A DNA stretch of 64,000 nucleotides, taken from the NCBI GenBank assembly GCA_037015955.1, contig CP143548.1:2598001-2662000 (forward strand), given 5' to 3'. Positions 53,044 through 61,429 of this stretch are shown piece by piece (position 1 is the first letter of the stretch; every line of letters begins with the position of its first letter). A program made the translations under genes and the position numbers. Origin of the DNA: Lachnospiraceae bacterium JLR.KK008 (lineage in GTDB: Bacteria; Bacillota; Clostridia; Lachnospirales; Lachnospiraceae). The notes below the pieces were generated by a model, which worked only from the letters and a program-made list of their open reading frames with translations, searched no databases and had not been told where the DNA came from.

Positions 53044-53109
53044 ATCATATAGTTTCAACTTGTATGATACAGATGTCAGAATTGTATTATGTACAACTTT
53101 AACTTGTAT
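53044..53109 (-). promoter_or_regulatory. Promoter with paired operator-like repeats, XRE copy 4
   Basis: A -10 TATGAT (53044-53049), repeat A TTTCAACTTGTAT (53053-53065) and repeat B CTTTAACTTGTAT (53097-53109), 44 bases apart. CTGTAT lies 17 bases from the -10 and is the likely weak -35, so repeat A falls between the two promoter elements. Confidence 0.62.
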
Positions 53110-53207
53110 TTCATATGGATTTTTTCTTCGTGCGTATAGTTTATTATTATGATTTCTCTTTTTCCTCTTCTCAGTCTGTCTCAGATTATCGTTCTGATAT
53201 TTTCGCC

Positions 53208-54362
53208 CTATCTCCCTTTGTTATCTTCTATTGTCCCTACCTCTTTCGATAAGTCATATACGGTTCCATTGATACTGCCCACAGGATTCTGTTCCAGGTA
53301 TTTCATCGTTGACAGGCAGAGCTTTTCGATCTGCTCCCGTTTGTCCGCATCATTTGGATTCAGCTTTAGTTTTTCACATATATAGTCGATCTGTGTTCTG
53401 GCAATCGCAAGTCTTGTCCCCTGATTTTGAACATGCTGTGCTTCCACCTCTGTCAAAATCATTTGTGCCTCCGCTTTTGTTTTCTCTGCTTCCGCCCTTA
53501 TCTTTTCTGCCTCGGCCTCAATTCTCCCTGCCTCCGCCTCACCTTTGCAAATTTCCGAGGGCGTCAGCCTCCATCTCCTGATCGCATTGGATATGCTTTC
53601 CACAATATCACGAAAGACAGACAGTTCGATCTTTTTGCTGCCAAATTCCGCTTTCAGAGAACCGCTCTCAATCTTTCGGATAAAGATTGTATGATTCTCA
53701 TCCGGCGCCGCCAGCCTTTCCAGACTGATCAGACTGTCAGTCAGCAATTTCAGATCGTCCGCAAAGGTGTACAGATCAGCACTGCTTTTCGCAGAGCGAA
53801 TGTCAAGATAATGAACCGTATCCTCCTCTGAAATCTCTTGTGGCAACGCACCCTGTACCTCTTCTCCCTGTTGTAACAGAAACTGGTAGTTGCTGCTGAT
53901 CTGGCCATACGCATCATTAAATTCTTTTAATAATTTGATCAGTCTGGAAAAGCATTTTGCATCATCCTTCCCCAAAATTTTATTTTCTACATACTCTGCA
54001 GTTCCATCTATTAACGTATTCAAATATCCGCACAAAAGTTCCGCCGCCTGCTTTACCGAGAAAGACGTGAAAGTAATCCCCTCAATTTCCGCAATCAGTC
54101 GAATGGCACTGCGGACTCCGTAATTTAACTGTGCGATCTCCTGGGCAGCAAAGGCTTCCGCTTTCTGCAAAGAGATGCCAAGTTCCCCACAGGCGTTATA
54201 ATCTCTTGCGGAGTCCATAAAAATATCTACCACATGCTCGATCTCTGTCTGGTACTTGTCAACCATTCCCGATGCCATATTGATATAACCGCCTAATCTG
54301 TTGTGACGATAAATCGCACTCATCAAACTTTCATAATCTTTCACAATATCATCAAATACCAT
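53208..54362 (-). CDS. Coiled-coil protein of unknown function
   Basis: 384 residues; family not recognised. It is mostly helical, with no membrane segments. About residues 275-310 form a strongly heptad-like, Ala/Glu-rich stretch (EAEAGRIEAEAEKIRAEAEK) of the kind seen in oligomeric scaffold proteins. The N-terminal two-thirds has regularly spaced hydrophobic residues. It lies 75 bases downstream of the AlbA_2 regulator on the same strand and may be its partner. No catalytic motif is visible. Confidence 0.65.
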   Translation of the reverse strand: MVFDDIVKDYESLMSAIYRHNRLGGYINMASGMVDKYQTEIEHVVDIFMDSARDYNACGELGISLQKAEAFAAQEIAQLNYGVRSAIRLIAEIEGITFTSFSVKQAAELLCGYLNTLIDGTAEYVENKILGKDDAKCFSRLIKLLKEFNDAYGQISSNYQFLLQQGEEVQGALPQEISEEDTVHYLDIRSAKSSADLYTFADDLKLLTDSLISLERLAAPDENHTIFIRKIESGSLKAEFGSKKIELSVFRDIVESISNAIRRWRLTPSEICKGEAEAGRIEAEAEKIRAEAEKTKAEAQMILTEVEAQHVQNQGTRLAIARTQIDYICEKLKLNPNDADKREQIEKLCLSTMKYLEQNPVGSINGTVYDLSKEVGTIEDNKGR

Positions 54363-54437
54363 CTTCAGGTCTCCTTCTTTTGTATGTTTTGATATTCTGG
54401 TAAGTATACCGTCCAGCCGGCTGTCTACAATGCCAGA

Positions 54438-55892
54438 TTACTTATTTCTGACTGTAAAATATAGCTGCTTCTGACTCTTTGGCTTATCCGGAAGACTCAT
54501 CTGTATCAGTCCCTGTTCTACCAAGGGCATGATGTGTCGCTGTATCGCATATGTGACGGAAGTCAGGCCCAAGTATTCACAGATTTCTTTTCTCGTACGG
54601 GGCGTCCTGCAAAAGAGAAGCAGATTTTTTATTTCTTCCTCCGTTTCTCTTTCTTCCTGCGGATCGGCTGTATATTCATTGTAAAACCTTACGACAAAGT
54701 TTCCTCTCTCATCTGCAAACTCCGGTTCCCGCAGACGATATTCCATCATCTCCCTTCTGATCGTCGGAATACCGGAATATCGATTTTCTGTAATGCCTCT
54801 GGCTTCCAAAGCTGTCGCCAGAACCGGATTTCTTGTATCAGGCTGTACTTTGCCGAGCTGATCAAGCCTGATCCTGCCATATATACCGCCTGGATTGCGG
54901 ATCTCCATTCTGTCTTCAAACATAAGCACCTGGATCGGCATCCCTTCCGTATGAATGCTATAATCACGGTGTACAAGCGCGTTTATCACCGCTTCTCTGA
55001 CTGCCGTCATCGGGTACTCTGTCCGGTCTTCTCTTTTGCCGCTCTCAGAGTCTATGATCGTTCTCGTCTTCATATTTTTGCGCACAAATCGCAGAGTGCC
55101 GTCAAGCATCTGCGAAATATTTCCTTCGATTCTCTCGTTATCAATAAACCGTTCTCCCAGGCCCCCCGTGTCTCCGAGTTCACGCCCCGGCACCACAACC
55201 GAGATAATGCACAACTGCGGAAAATAAGCCTGCGGGTACAGCCCGAATAACAGAACCGTACTCAGCGTAACATTTCCATTCCTTGTGATACTCATCAATT
55301 CCTGCAATTCCCGGTCAGAGACGCGCATCAGATTCGGCTTTCCTGTACGAAGAGCATCCATATAATCATCCAGCTCAGCCGTATCTACCACCTGGAGCGA
55401 AGCTCTCTCTATCTCTCTGACATCATCCTGATATTTCCTGAGAAACGCCTCATAGCTGTAGATCTCATATTCCGTCATCGGCTCATCGCTGTCGCCGATA
55501 CGCACGAAAGATCCTCTCAGCCTTCCCTGCCCTCTGTAATAGCAAGGTCTTTCCGCCAGATCAATACCCGGTATCTCCGCAGCCACAAAACTTTTCCCGT
55601 CCTTTTCAAGCACCGTGAGAAGCGGCCTGACTATCGGTTCCATTTGCCTGCATTGTTCATTGATCTTTTTTTGCAGATCCTGCGCATCATAAACACCTGC
55701 TTCCCGATAATCGTCCATTTCCTCTATACCAAAGACAATGATTCCCCCACCATCCTGATTGGAAAAGCCAGATAACGTATCATATAAGCGTTTCGGGCAG
55801 CCACACCCTGCACTTTTCAGTTCCAGGGTCTGCGTTTCACATTTCATTTTTTGGATTTCTTTTAACTTCTCCAGAAATTCTTCTCTTGTCAT
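54438..55892 (-). CDS. Schlafen AlbA_2-type ATP-binding transcriptional regulator
   Basis: 484 residues. The AlbA_2 domain (about 15-130) has LELKSAGCG, LSGFSNQDGGGIIVFGIEE and RGQGRLRGSFVRIGDSDEPM. A GHKL/HATPase-type region (about 290-400) has REAVINALVHRDYSIHTEG with the E-x3-N box and MEIRNPGGIYG. The C-terminal winged helix (about 425-480) has RKEICEYLGLTSVTYAIQRH. These proteins are widespread regulators in Firmicutes, and some relatives take part in phage defence. The promoter and a set of direct repeats lie directly upstream. Confidence 0.87.
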   Translation of the reverse strand: MTREEFLEKLKEIQKMKCETQTLELKSAGCGCPKRLYDTLSGFSNQDGGGIIVFGIEEMDDYREAGVYDAQDLQKKINEQCRQMEPIVRPLLTVLEKDGKSFVAAEIPGIDLAERPCYYRGQGRLRGSFVRIGDSDEPMTEYEIYSYEAFLRKYQDDVREIERASLQVVDTAELDDYMDALRTGKPNLMRVSDRELQELMSITRNGNVTLSTVLLFGLYPQAYFPQLCIISVVVPGRELGDTGGLGERFIDNERIEGNISQMLDGTLRFVRKNMKTRTIIDSESGKREDRTEYPMTAVREAVINALVHRDYSIHTEGMPIQVLMFEDRMEIRNPGGIYGRIRLDQLGKVQPDTRNPVLATALEARGITENRYSGIPTIRREMMEYRLREPEFADERGNFVVRFYNEYTADPQEERETEEEIKNLLLFCRTPRTRKEICEYLGLTSVTYAIQRHIMPLVEQGLIQMSLPDKPKSQKQLYFTVRNK

Positions 55893-55925
55893 TTCAGTTT
55901 CCCTCTTCTTATTTTAGATTCTATC

Positions 55926-55955
55926 ATTATATTTAAGTTTATTCAAGAATCTCAA
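55926..55955 (-). promoter_or_regulatory. Promoter of the AlbA_2 regulator gene
   Basis: Minus-strand TTGAGA (55950-55955) and TATAAT (55926-55931) are 18 bases apart, about 35 bases before the ATG at 55892. Confidence 0.6.
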
Positions 55956-55981
55956 ATAATATTCTACGAATCTGAAATCAT

Positions 55982-56039
55982 ATTTGAGTTTTTATTTCAT
56001 ATTTCAGTTTTCATTTCACATTTCAGTGATTATTTCAGT
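55982..56039. repeat. Direct repeats ATTTCAGT upstream of the AlbA_2 gene
   Basis: ATTTCAGT (or ATTTGAGT) occurs at 55982, 56001, 56020 and 56032 on the plus strand, at spacings of 19, 19 and 12 bases, with further ATTTCA half-copies between. It lies just upstream of the regulator promoter and is probably a binding array for the regulator or another protein. Confidence 0.6.
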
Positions 56040-56065
56040 TCCTGTTTCACTTTCTACTCCGTTTC

Positions 56066-58297
56066 CTATTGTTTCCCTGCCGCTCTCTGTACGATTCGGT
56101 CGATCGCCACAAAGATTTTTCTCACTTTTCCGTATGTCACACCCAACAGATGTAAAAGTGCATGTTTCTTTCCGGCATTCCCCACACCTGCTTTGTCAGC
56201 CGACGTATTTGTTTCGTCCTTTTCCGGTTGTTCCTGAGTCACTTTATTCTCTGGCAGCGCCAGTTTCTTCCCATAAATAACTTCATACGCCAGGTCCGGA
56301 TAATTGGTGATGACAGCGTCCGCTCCCCTCTGAATCGTCTGTCCGATGTGATCTCTGTCATTGACCGTCCAGACATGGATCTTTCTTCCGCTATCTGCAC
56401 ATGCCTGCACAAACCCGGGATTTTTCATCAGATACCATGCCGGATGGACCGCAGTCACTCCACGCTCCTGTGCATATGCGGCCATATCAAGAATCCCGTC
56501 GCAGCAGAGGAATCCCGTTTCTGACACTTCTGTCAGTTTTCTGACTGTCAGTACTGACCTGTGAGAGAAAGAGGAATAGATTACCCGCTCTTCCATCCCC
56601 AGCTCTTGGACAAGCCGCACCGTCTCCCGTTCAATTCCCGGATAAGGATTGATTCCGGTCTTAAGTTCAATGTTGACCGTGAGGGCAGTCGGCGCCAGAA
56701 GCTCCAACACTTCCCGCAGAGTCGGTATATCCGCATGGATACAGGACGGATATGTGCGGTTAAAATTATAGTTACGCAGCTCATCCAGCGTATAATCGGC
56801 CACATATCCACTGCCGTCGCTGACTCTGTCGATCCGCTCATCATGAATAACGACCAACTGCCTGTCTTTCGTAAACTGTACATCCAGCTCTACCCCGTCA
56901 GCCCCCAGTTCTCTGGCAAGCGCAAAGGCTTCCAGCGTGTTCTCCGGCGCATAGCCCGATGCACCCCGATGCGCCCATATTTTCACTTTCTTTTCCGGTT
57001 TGGTACTTCGATCTGTGCCGGCCCCGAAACGGACAAAATCAATCTTTCGTTCTTTTGTATTGATGACCATCGTATCCCACAATTCCTGAGACACTTCTCC
57101 CTCAATTCTCACCGGCCTGACAGCGCCTTCCGGTCTCTTGTCCTCAAAGTATTCCACTTTGGAGCAGCCAAGAGAGACAATCGGAAAAGTTCGCTCTCTG
57201 TAGATATAGTCGGCGTGAGTATGCCCATGGACAAAGGCCAGAATCCTGTTGTCATGCGTCCTGTTCCATCTGTCCAGCAACTCTGTCAGCATTTCTCCAT
57301 TGCGAATTTCCGAGGCCCAGTAATCGAGCCGGGCAAGCGGCGCCTCATGGCTGAATATCACGACCTGATACTCCTTTGGCAGTCGTTCTAACCGCTCCAC
57401 TACCCAGTCCAGCTCCCCCTGTGTAAATCCGTACCGCAACTTTTCCTCATTATCATAAGAATGAAGAAACAAAAAGGTCAGCTTCCGTTCCGGGAAACTC
57501 ACATCGTACCAGAGCTGATCTTCTGTCAGCTCCCCGGAAACGATCCCTCTTAAATAGCAGTCATACTGCTCCGGTCCTGACAGCTTATGCGGATTGCTGC
57601 GGAAATAGTTGACATCGTGATTGCCGATCGTCATATAGAACGGCTTCCCCCAGCCAGTAATCCGGTCTAATACTCTGTGACTGTATTCCCGGCATGTCTC
57701 TCTGTCCAGTAAGCCATCCGTAAGGTCACCCAGATGAATCACGCCATCGGGTGAAATCTGTGCATTGACTGCCTCTATCGTGGCAGCGCACGTCTCCCAG
57801 TTTCCATTGACGACATAATGGGTATCCGTCAGCAGCGTAAATACAAGACAATCTTTGGTTCGCTTCTCCTCGACAGCCCTCACTGTCCTGGCAATCTCAT
57901 CCTGCACATCCGTCCGCGCCAGAAACGCCTGCTCTTTTCTTTGCAGAGCAACCCTCTCATCCGTCCCGCCTGTCACGCCGATGACAGACGCTTTTCCTTC
58001 TTCCGCTGTTCCTATACCCTCACCCGACTGTGCTTTCATTTTTACAGATAGACGGATATACCCTTCACCCGCCGCGGGCAGGTTTCCGTCATCGAATATC
58101 ATGTCTGTATTCATCCAGTTTTCTTGCGAATATTCCTTACGATACGTACACCAGCATTCATTCTCCTCATAGGCATACGTATACAGATAGACGCCTGGCC
58201 GCTCTAATGTAAAAAAGGCATACCTGTAACAGTATGCCTTATCATTTAATACGATTTTACTTCCCTTTGTAACATAAATCAATTTCTGCATTTTCAT
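56066..58297 (-). CDS. Metallophosphatase - glycerophosphodiesterase fusion
   Basis: 743 residues. The N-terminal 140 residues look beta-rich (carbohydrate-binding-like) and end in a helical stretch. A calcineurin-type metallophosphatase follows, with DTH (158-160), GDLTDG (190-195), GNHD (226-229), SHE (316-318) and HGHTH (357-361). A complete GDPD domain comes next: HRG (443-445), ELD (470-472) and IHDERIDR near 484. The C-terminal 60 residues are charged and end in a hydrophobic or basic helix. It may hydrolyse glycerophosphoryl or sugar-phosphate diesters from a teichoic-acid-like polymer. No clear signal peptide. It is coupled to the ABC gene by a 4-bp ATGA overlap. Confidence 0.85.
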   Translation of the reverse strand: MKMQKLIYVTKGSKIVLNDKAYCYRYAFFTLERPGVYLYTYAYEENECWCTYRKEYSQENWMNTDMIFDDGNLPAAGEGYIRLSVKMKAQSGEGIGTAEEGKASVIGVTGGTDERVALQRKEQAFLARTDVQDEIARTVRAVEEKRTKDCLVFTLLTDTHYVVNGNWETCAATIEAVNAQISPDGVIHLGDLTDGLLDRETCREYSHRVLDRITGWGKPFYMTIGNHDVNYFRSNPHKLSGPEQYDCYLRGIVSGELTEDQLWYDVSFPERKLTFLFLHSYDNEEKLRYGFTQGELDWVVERLERLPKEYQVVIFSHEAPLARLDYWASEIRNGEMLTELLDRWNRTHDNRILAFVHGHTHADYIYRERTFPIVSLGCSKVEYFEDKRPEGAVRPVRIEGEVSQELWDTMVINTKERKIDFVRFGAGTDRSTKPEKKVKIWAHRGASGYAPENTLEAFALARELGADGVELDVQFTKDRQLVVIHDERIDRVSDGSGYVADYTLDELRNYNFNRTYPSCIHADIPTLREVLELLAPTALTVNIELKTGINPYPGIERETVRLVQELGMEERVIYSSFSHRSVLTVRKLTEVSETGFLCCDGILDMAAYAQERGVTAVHPAWYLMKNPGFVQACADSGRKIHVWTVNDRDHIGQTIQRGADAVITNYPDLAYEVIYGKKLALPENKVTQEQPEKDETNTSADKAGVGNAGKKHALLHLLGVTYGKVRKIFVAIDRIVQRAAGKQ

Positions 58298-60081
58298 GAT
58301 TCTTGCTCCACTTCAGCCTGCAGCTGCTCATATGTGACTTTTTCAATGTTCCCTTTGTCCACGCGATAGATCACATCACAGTTTCGAACCGTCGTAATTC
58401 TATGGGCGATAATGATCATCGTCTTGTGGCCAAGTAAATGCTCGATCGCTTCCATGACAGCCGCCTCTGTCTCGTTATCCAAAGCCGAAGTCGCCTCGTC
58501 AAGCACCAGAATATCCGGATTGGTGTACAAGGCTCTGGCGATTCCGATCCTCTGCCTCTGTCCGCCTGACAGACGCACGCCCCGTTCCCCGATCTTCGTA
58601 TCCAGTCCCTCGGGAAGCCTTTCCACAAATTCCTTTAACTGTGCCTGCTCCAGAGCCGACCATACTTTATCATCAACCGATTCGTCTACTTCCAGGCCAA
58701 ATGCAACATTGTTGCGGATCGTGTCATCTGAGAGGAAAATTGTCTGCGGGATATACCCAAGTTTATCTGCCCATTCATCCGCGTGGTTTAAAATCTCTTT
58801 GCCATCACAGAGCACCCGTCCTTCTTTTAATTCCAGAATACCCAAAAATACATCGGCCAGCGTCGTTTTCCCCGCACCGGATGGTCCTACAAAGGCCACC
58901 GCCTGGCCCTTCTGTATCGACATATTCACACCGGAAAGCACTTCCGTTTCCGTATTGGGATAGACAAAATGAATATTTTCCAATGTTACATCATGTTCAA
59001 AGGAAAGCTCATTTTCATTCTTTCCCACTTGCTCACGCTGTACCCGCTGATATTTGTGTTCTTCACTGACCTGCAGCGCCTCATAGACACTGTCCATGTA
59101 TGGATAACTGAAAATTATGGAATTCAGACAGCCATTGATCCGGCTGATCCGGGGAAACAATCGGAACAATGCCATGGCAAAGATCGCCATCTTCGGCAGA
59201 AATACCGCAACGTTAGCTCCATTTCTCACTCGCAGAGCAATGATCAGCAAAATCGCCGCCGTACAAAAACACTCCAACACCATATGAGGAATGGAGTTGA
59301 GAAACGAAAAGATCCGGTTCATCCGGTTGGACTGACTACAATACTTCTCGTAATTATCCACAAAGTAATCTTCCCGGCGAAGTATCTTGATCTCCTTGAC
59401 CCCGCCAAACGCCTGCTGCATCCACTGCGTCATCTTACCGCTGCACTTCTGCGTCTCTTTTCCAAAGAAAGTTGCTCTTCTTTTATTCCAGCGGACAAAG
59501 ATCGCAACAAAAAGCACCATGATGACGATCATACTCACTGAGAGAATAAAGTCTGTATACAACATATAACCGCCAAAGATCAGCATCATCACGCAGTCGG
59601 AAAACATATACAGACATTGCAAAACAAGATTGAAAAACTGTGCCACATCCGTGCCGACACCACGCATCAGAACCGCCGAATTTTTTTCCAGAAAAAAAGA
59701 ATACGGTTCCTGCATATAACTGCGCATCAGACGTACACCGATCTCCCGCTGGGTGTCAAAGACAAACCCGGTCCGTTTATAACTTGTGAACGCATTAAAC
59801 GCATTTTTAAAGATATAAATACCAATCATGCCGATCGCCATGATCATAAAAAAATCGTTGTTATTTTCAGCGCCCGATATTTGATAGGCCATCAGCAACA
59901 GCCTGTTCTCCTGAATCATATTAGGATTCAATATGAGGGCAATAAACGGATAGACAGAAATCACACCGAGCAGTTCCAGAAAGATCTCTGCAAATAAGAT
60001 CATCACCAGCCACACAAGCCGTATCTTCTGTTTTCTGTTAAAAATATAACTTGCCTTCTCCCAAACGTCTTTAAAACTCAT
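58294..60081 (-). CDS. ABC exporter, fused permease and ATPase (lipid-linked glycan flippase type)
   Basis: 595 residues. Six membrane segments span about 20-310. The ATPase domain has VAFVGPSGAGKTTLAD (Walker A), LSGGQRQRIGIARAL (signature) and ILVLDEATSALDNE (Walker B). The architecture is that of MsbA/PglK-like half-transporters, which flip lipid-linked saccharides. The N-terminus is clearly related to the truncated exporter at 1-265. Overlaps with both neighbours (11 bases with the fusion gene upstream, 4 bases downstream) place it in the GtrB-like operon, whose products it may export. Confidence 0.9.
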   Translation of the reverse strand: MSFKDVWEKASYIFNRKQKIRLVWLVMILFAEIFLELLGVISVYPFIALILNPNMIQENRLLLMAYQISGAENNNDFFMIMAIGMIGIYIFKNAFNAFTSYKRTGFVFDTQREIGVRLMRSYMQEPYSFFLEKNSAVLMRGVGTDVAQFFNLVLQCLYMFSDCVMMLIFGGYMLYTDFILSVSMIVIMVLFVAIFVRWNKRRATFFGKETQKCSGKMTQWMQQAFGGVKEIKILRREDYFVDNYEKYCSQSNRMNRIFSFLNSIPHMVLECFCTAAILLIIALRVRNGANVAVFLPKMAIFAMALFRLFPRISRINGCLNSIIFSYPYMDSVYEALQVSEEHKYQRVQREQVGKNENELSFEHDVTLENIHFVYPNTETEVLSGVNMSIQKGQAVAFVGPSGAGKTTLADVFLGILELKEGRVLCDGKEILNHADEWADKLGYIPQTIFLSDDTIRNNVAFGLEVDESVDDKVWSALEQAQLKEFVERLPEGLDTKIGERGVRLSGGQRQRIGIARALYTNPDILVLDEATSALDNETEAAVMEAIEHLLGHKTMIIIAHRITTVRNCDVIYRVDKGNIEKVTYEQLQAEVEQES

Positions 60082-61429
60082 GTTTTCTCTCTTTCCTGTT
60101 CTTTTGCAGTAAAAACCGTTCCATCACATCCGCCATGGCAATCGATTCCTCCGCCGTAAATTTATAGGATCTGCCCGCGTGCCCGTTGATCATATAGACA
60201 AAATCACTGATCTCATAGCGCAGACCATAGCCAAGGTATCTGGTCGCATATTTTTCAATCTTTTTAGAGTCTTCATAGCGCACTTCAAAACTTCTGGTCA
60301 GCCACCAGGGAGACTCTGCCAGAATGTACCCGTTCGTCCCCGCCACAATCAGCTGCCCTTCCGACTTGACGCCCACACCACTCTTTGACAGCGCGAACCC
60401 TTTCTCATAGACGAAAGACGCCTTGGTATACAAATCGATCCCATTTTCCGCCAAAATGCTGTCAAAACGTACTTCCTTATAATTTGTGCCCATCAGTTTT
60501 AAGATTGGAAGCAGTGTATAACTGCCAAATTCGGTAAAGCCACCCCCATAAACGGTGTCAGTCATCTCCCGCAGTCCATCTTTTGTCAACCTCGTAAAGC
60601 AGGCTTCCACATCCCGGATCTGTCCGATCGCCCCGCTTTTGACAACGCCTAATAACTGATTGAAACCCGGACAATAGGCTGTCTTAATGCCTTCCATTAA
60701 TACGAGTCCCTTTTCCGCCGCCAGATCAAACAGCTCCTTTGCCTGCGCCTTTACAAACGCCATCGGTTTCTCGCAGAGCACATGCTTCCCATGTTGTAAA
60801 CCCGCCTTTGCGTATTCATAATGCGTTTCATGGGGAGACGCCACATAAACTGCATCCACACTCTCAAAAAACGTCTCCAGATTATCTGTGCAGACGTCCA
60901 GCTCAAACTTTTTTGCAAATCTCTCCGCACTTGCAATATGGGGGTTATACACGCTATGCACAATAGTACCGCTGACGAACTTTGCCTCCGGTACAAAACG
61001 GTTGGCAATCCTGCCCGTTCCGATAATGCCGATGCGGGTGATCGGGTTCTGCGTCGTTCGCAATATCGTTGAGGAAATGTTTTTCGTCCGCTCCAGATAG
61101 ACGACTTCGCAGTAGTCTTTCAAGTAGTCAAAAGTACCTGCCCAGTCTGATCCTACCGTGAACACATTGATGTCATATTTCTGAACATCCTCCACTTTCT
61201 GTCCCTGATGATCCTCCACGATGATCTGATCGGCAAAACCGGTCCTGCGCACATTATCGATCCTCTCGTCAAGAGAGTCCACGATATTCAGTTTGCCTCT
61301 CGATTCATCATACTGTTCCGTCGTCACACCAACAATCAGATAGTCGCCCAATTCCCTGGCCCGTTTGAGGAGATTGTAATGCCCCTCATGAAACAGGTCA
61401 AAAGATCCATACGTAATTACTCTTCTCAT
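60071..61429 (-). CDS. TagD-like cytidylyltransferase fused to Gfo/Idh/MocA oxidoreductase
   Basis: 452 residues. The N-terminal about 130 residues are a glycerol-3-phosphate-type cytidylyltransferase with YGSFDLFHEGHYNLL (HxGH) and ISSTILR. From about 132 on is a Gfo/Idh/MocA dehydrogenase with IGIIGTGRIANRFV (NAD(P) motif) and VLCEKPMAFVK (the conserved E-K-P, catalytic lysine region). The protein may oxidise or reduce a sugar or polyol phosphate and activate it with CTP. Its start and end overlap the neighbours by 4 and 11 bases. Confidence 0.87.
   Translation of the reverse strand: MRRVITYGSFDLFHEGHYNLLKRARELGDYLIVGVTTEQYDESRGKLNIVDSLDERIDNVRRTGFADQIIVEDHQGQKVEDVQKYDINVFTVGSDWAGTFDYLKDYCEVVYLERTKNISSTILRTTQNPITRIGIIGTGRIANRFVPEAKFVSGTIVHSVYNPHIASAERFAKKFELDVCTDNLETFFESVDAVYVASPHETHYEYAKAGLQHGKHVLCEKPMAFVKAQAKELFDLAAEKGLVLMEGIKTAYCPGFNQLLGVVKSGAIGQIRDVEACFTRLTKDGLREMTDTVYGGGFTEFGSYTLLPILKLMGTNYKEVRFDSILAENGIDLYTKASFVYEKGFALSKSGVGVKSEGQLIVAGTNGYILAESPWWLTRSFEVRYEDSKKIEKYATRYLGYGLRYEISDFVYMINGHAGRSYKFTAEESIAMADVMERFLLQKNRKERKHEF

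Noticed and set aside
55982-56050. Repeated ATTTCA units as a CRISPR array
   Set aside because: Units are 6-8 bases with irregular spacers of 4-11 bases; no long repeat and no cas genes.
56561-57391. Plus-strand frame of 276 codons over the metallophosphatase-GDPD gene
   Set aside because: Antisense; all catalytic motifs are on the minus strand.
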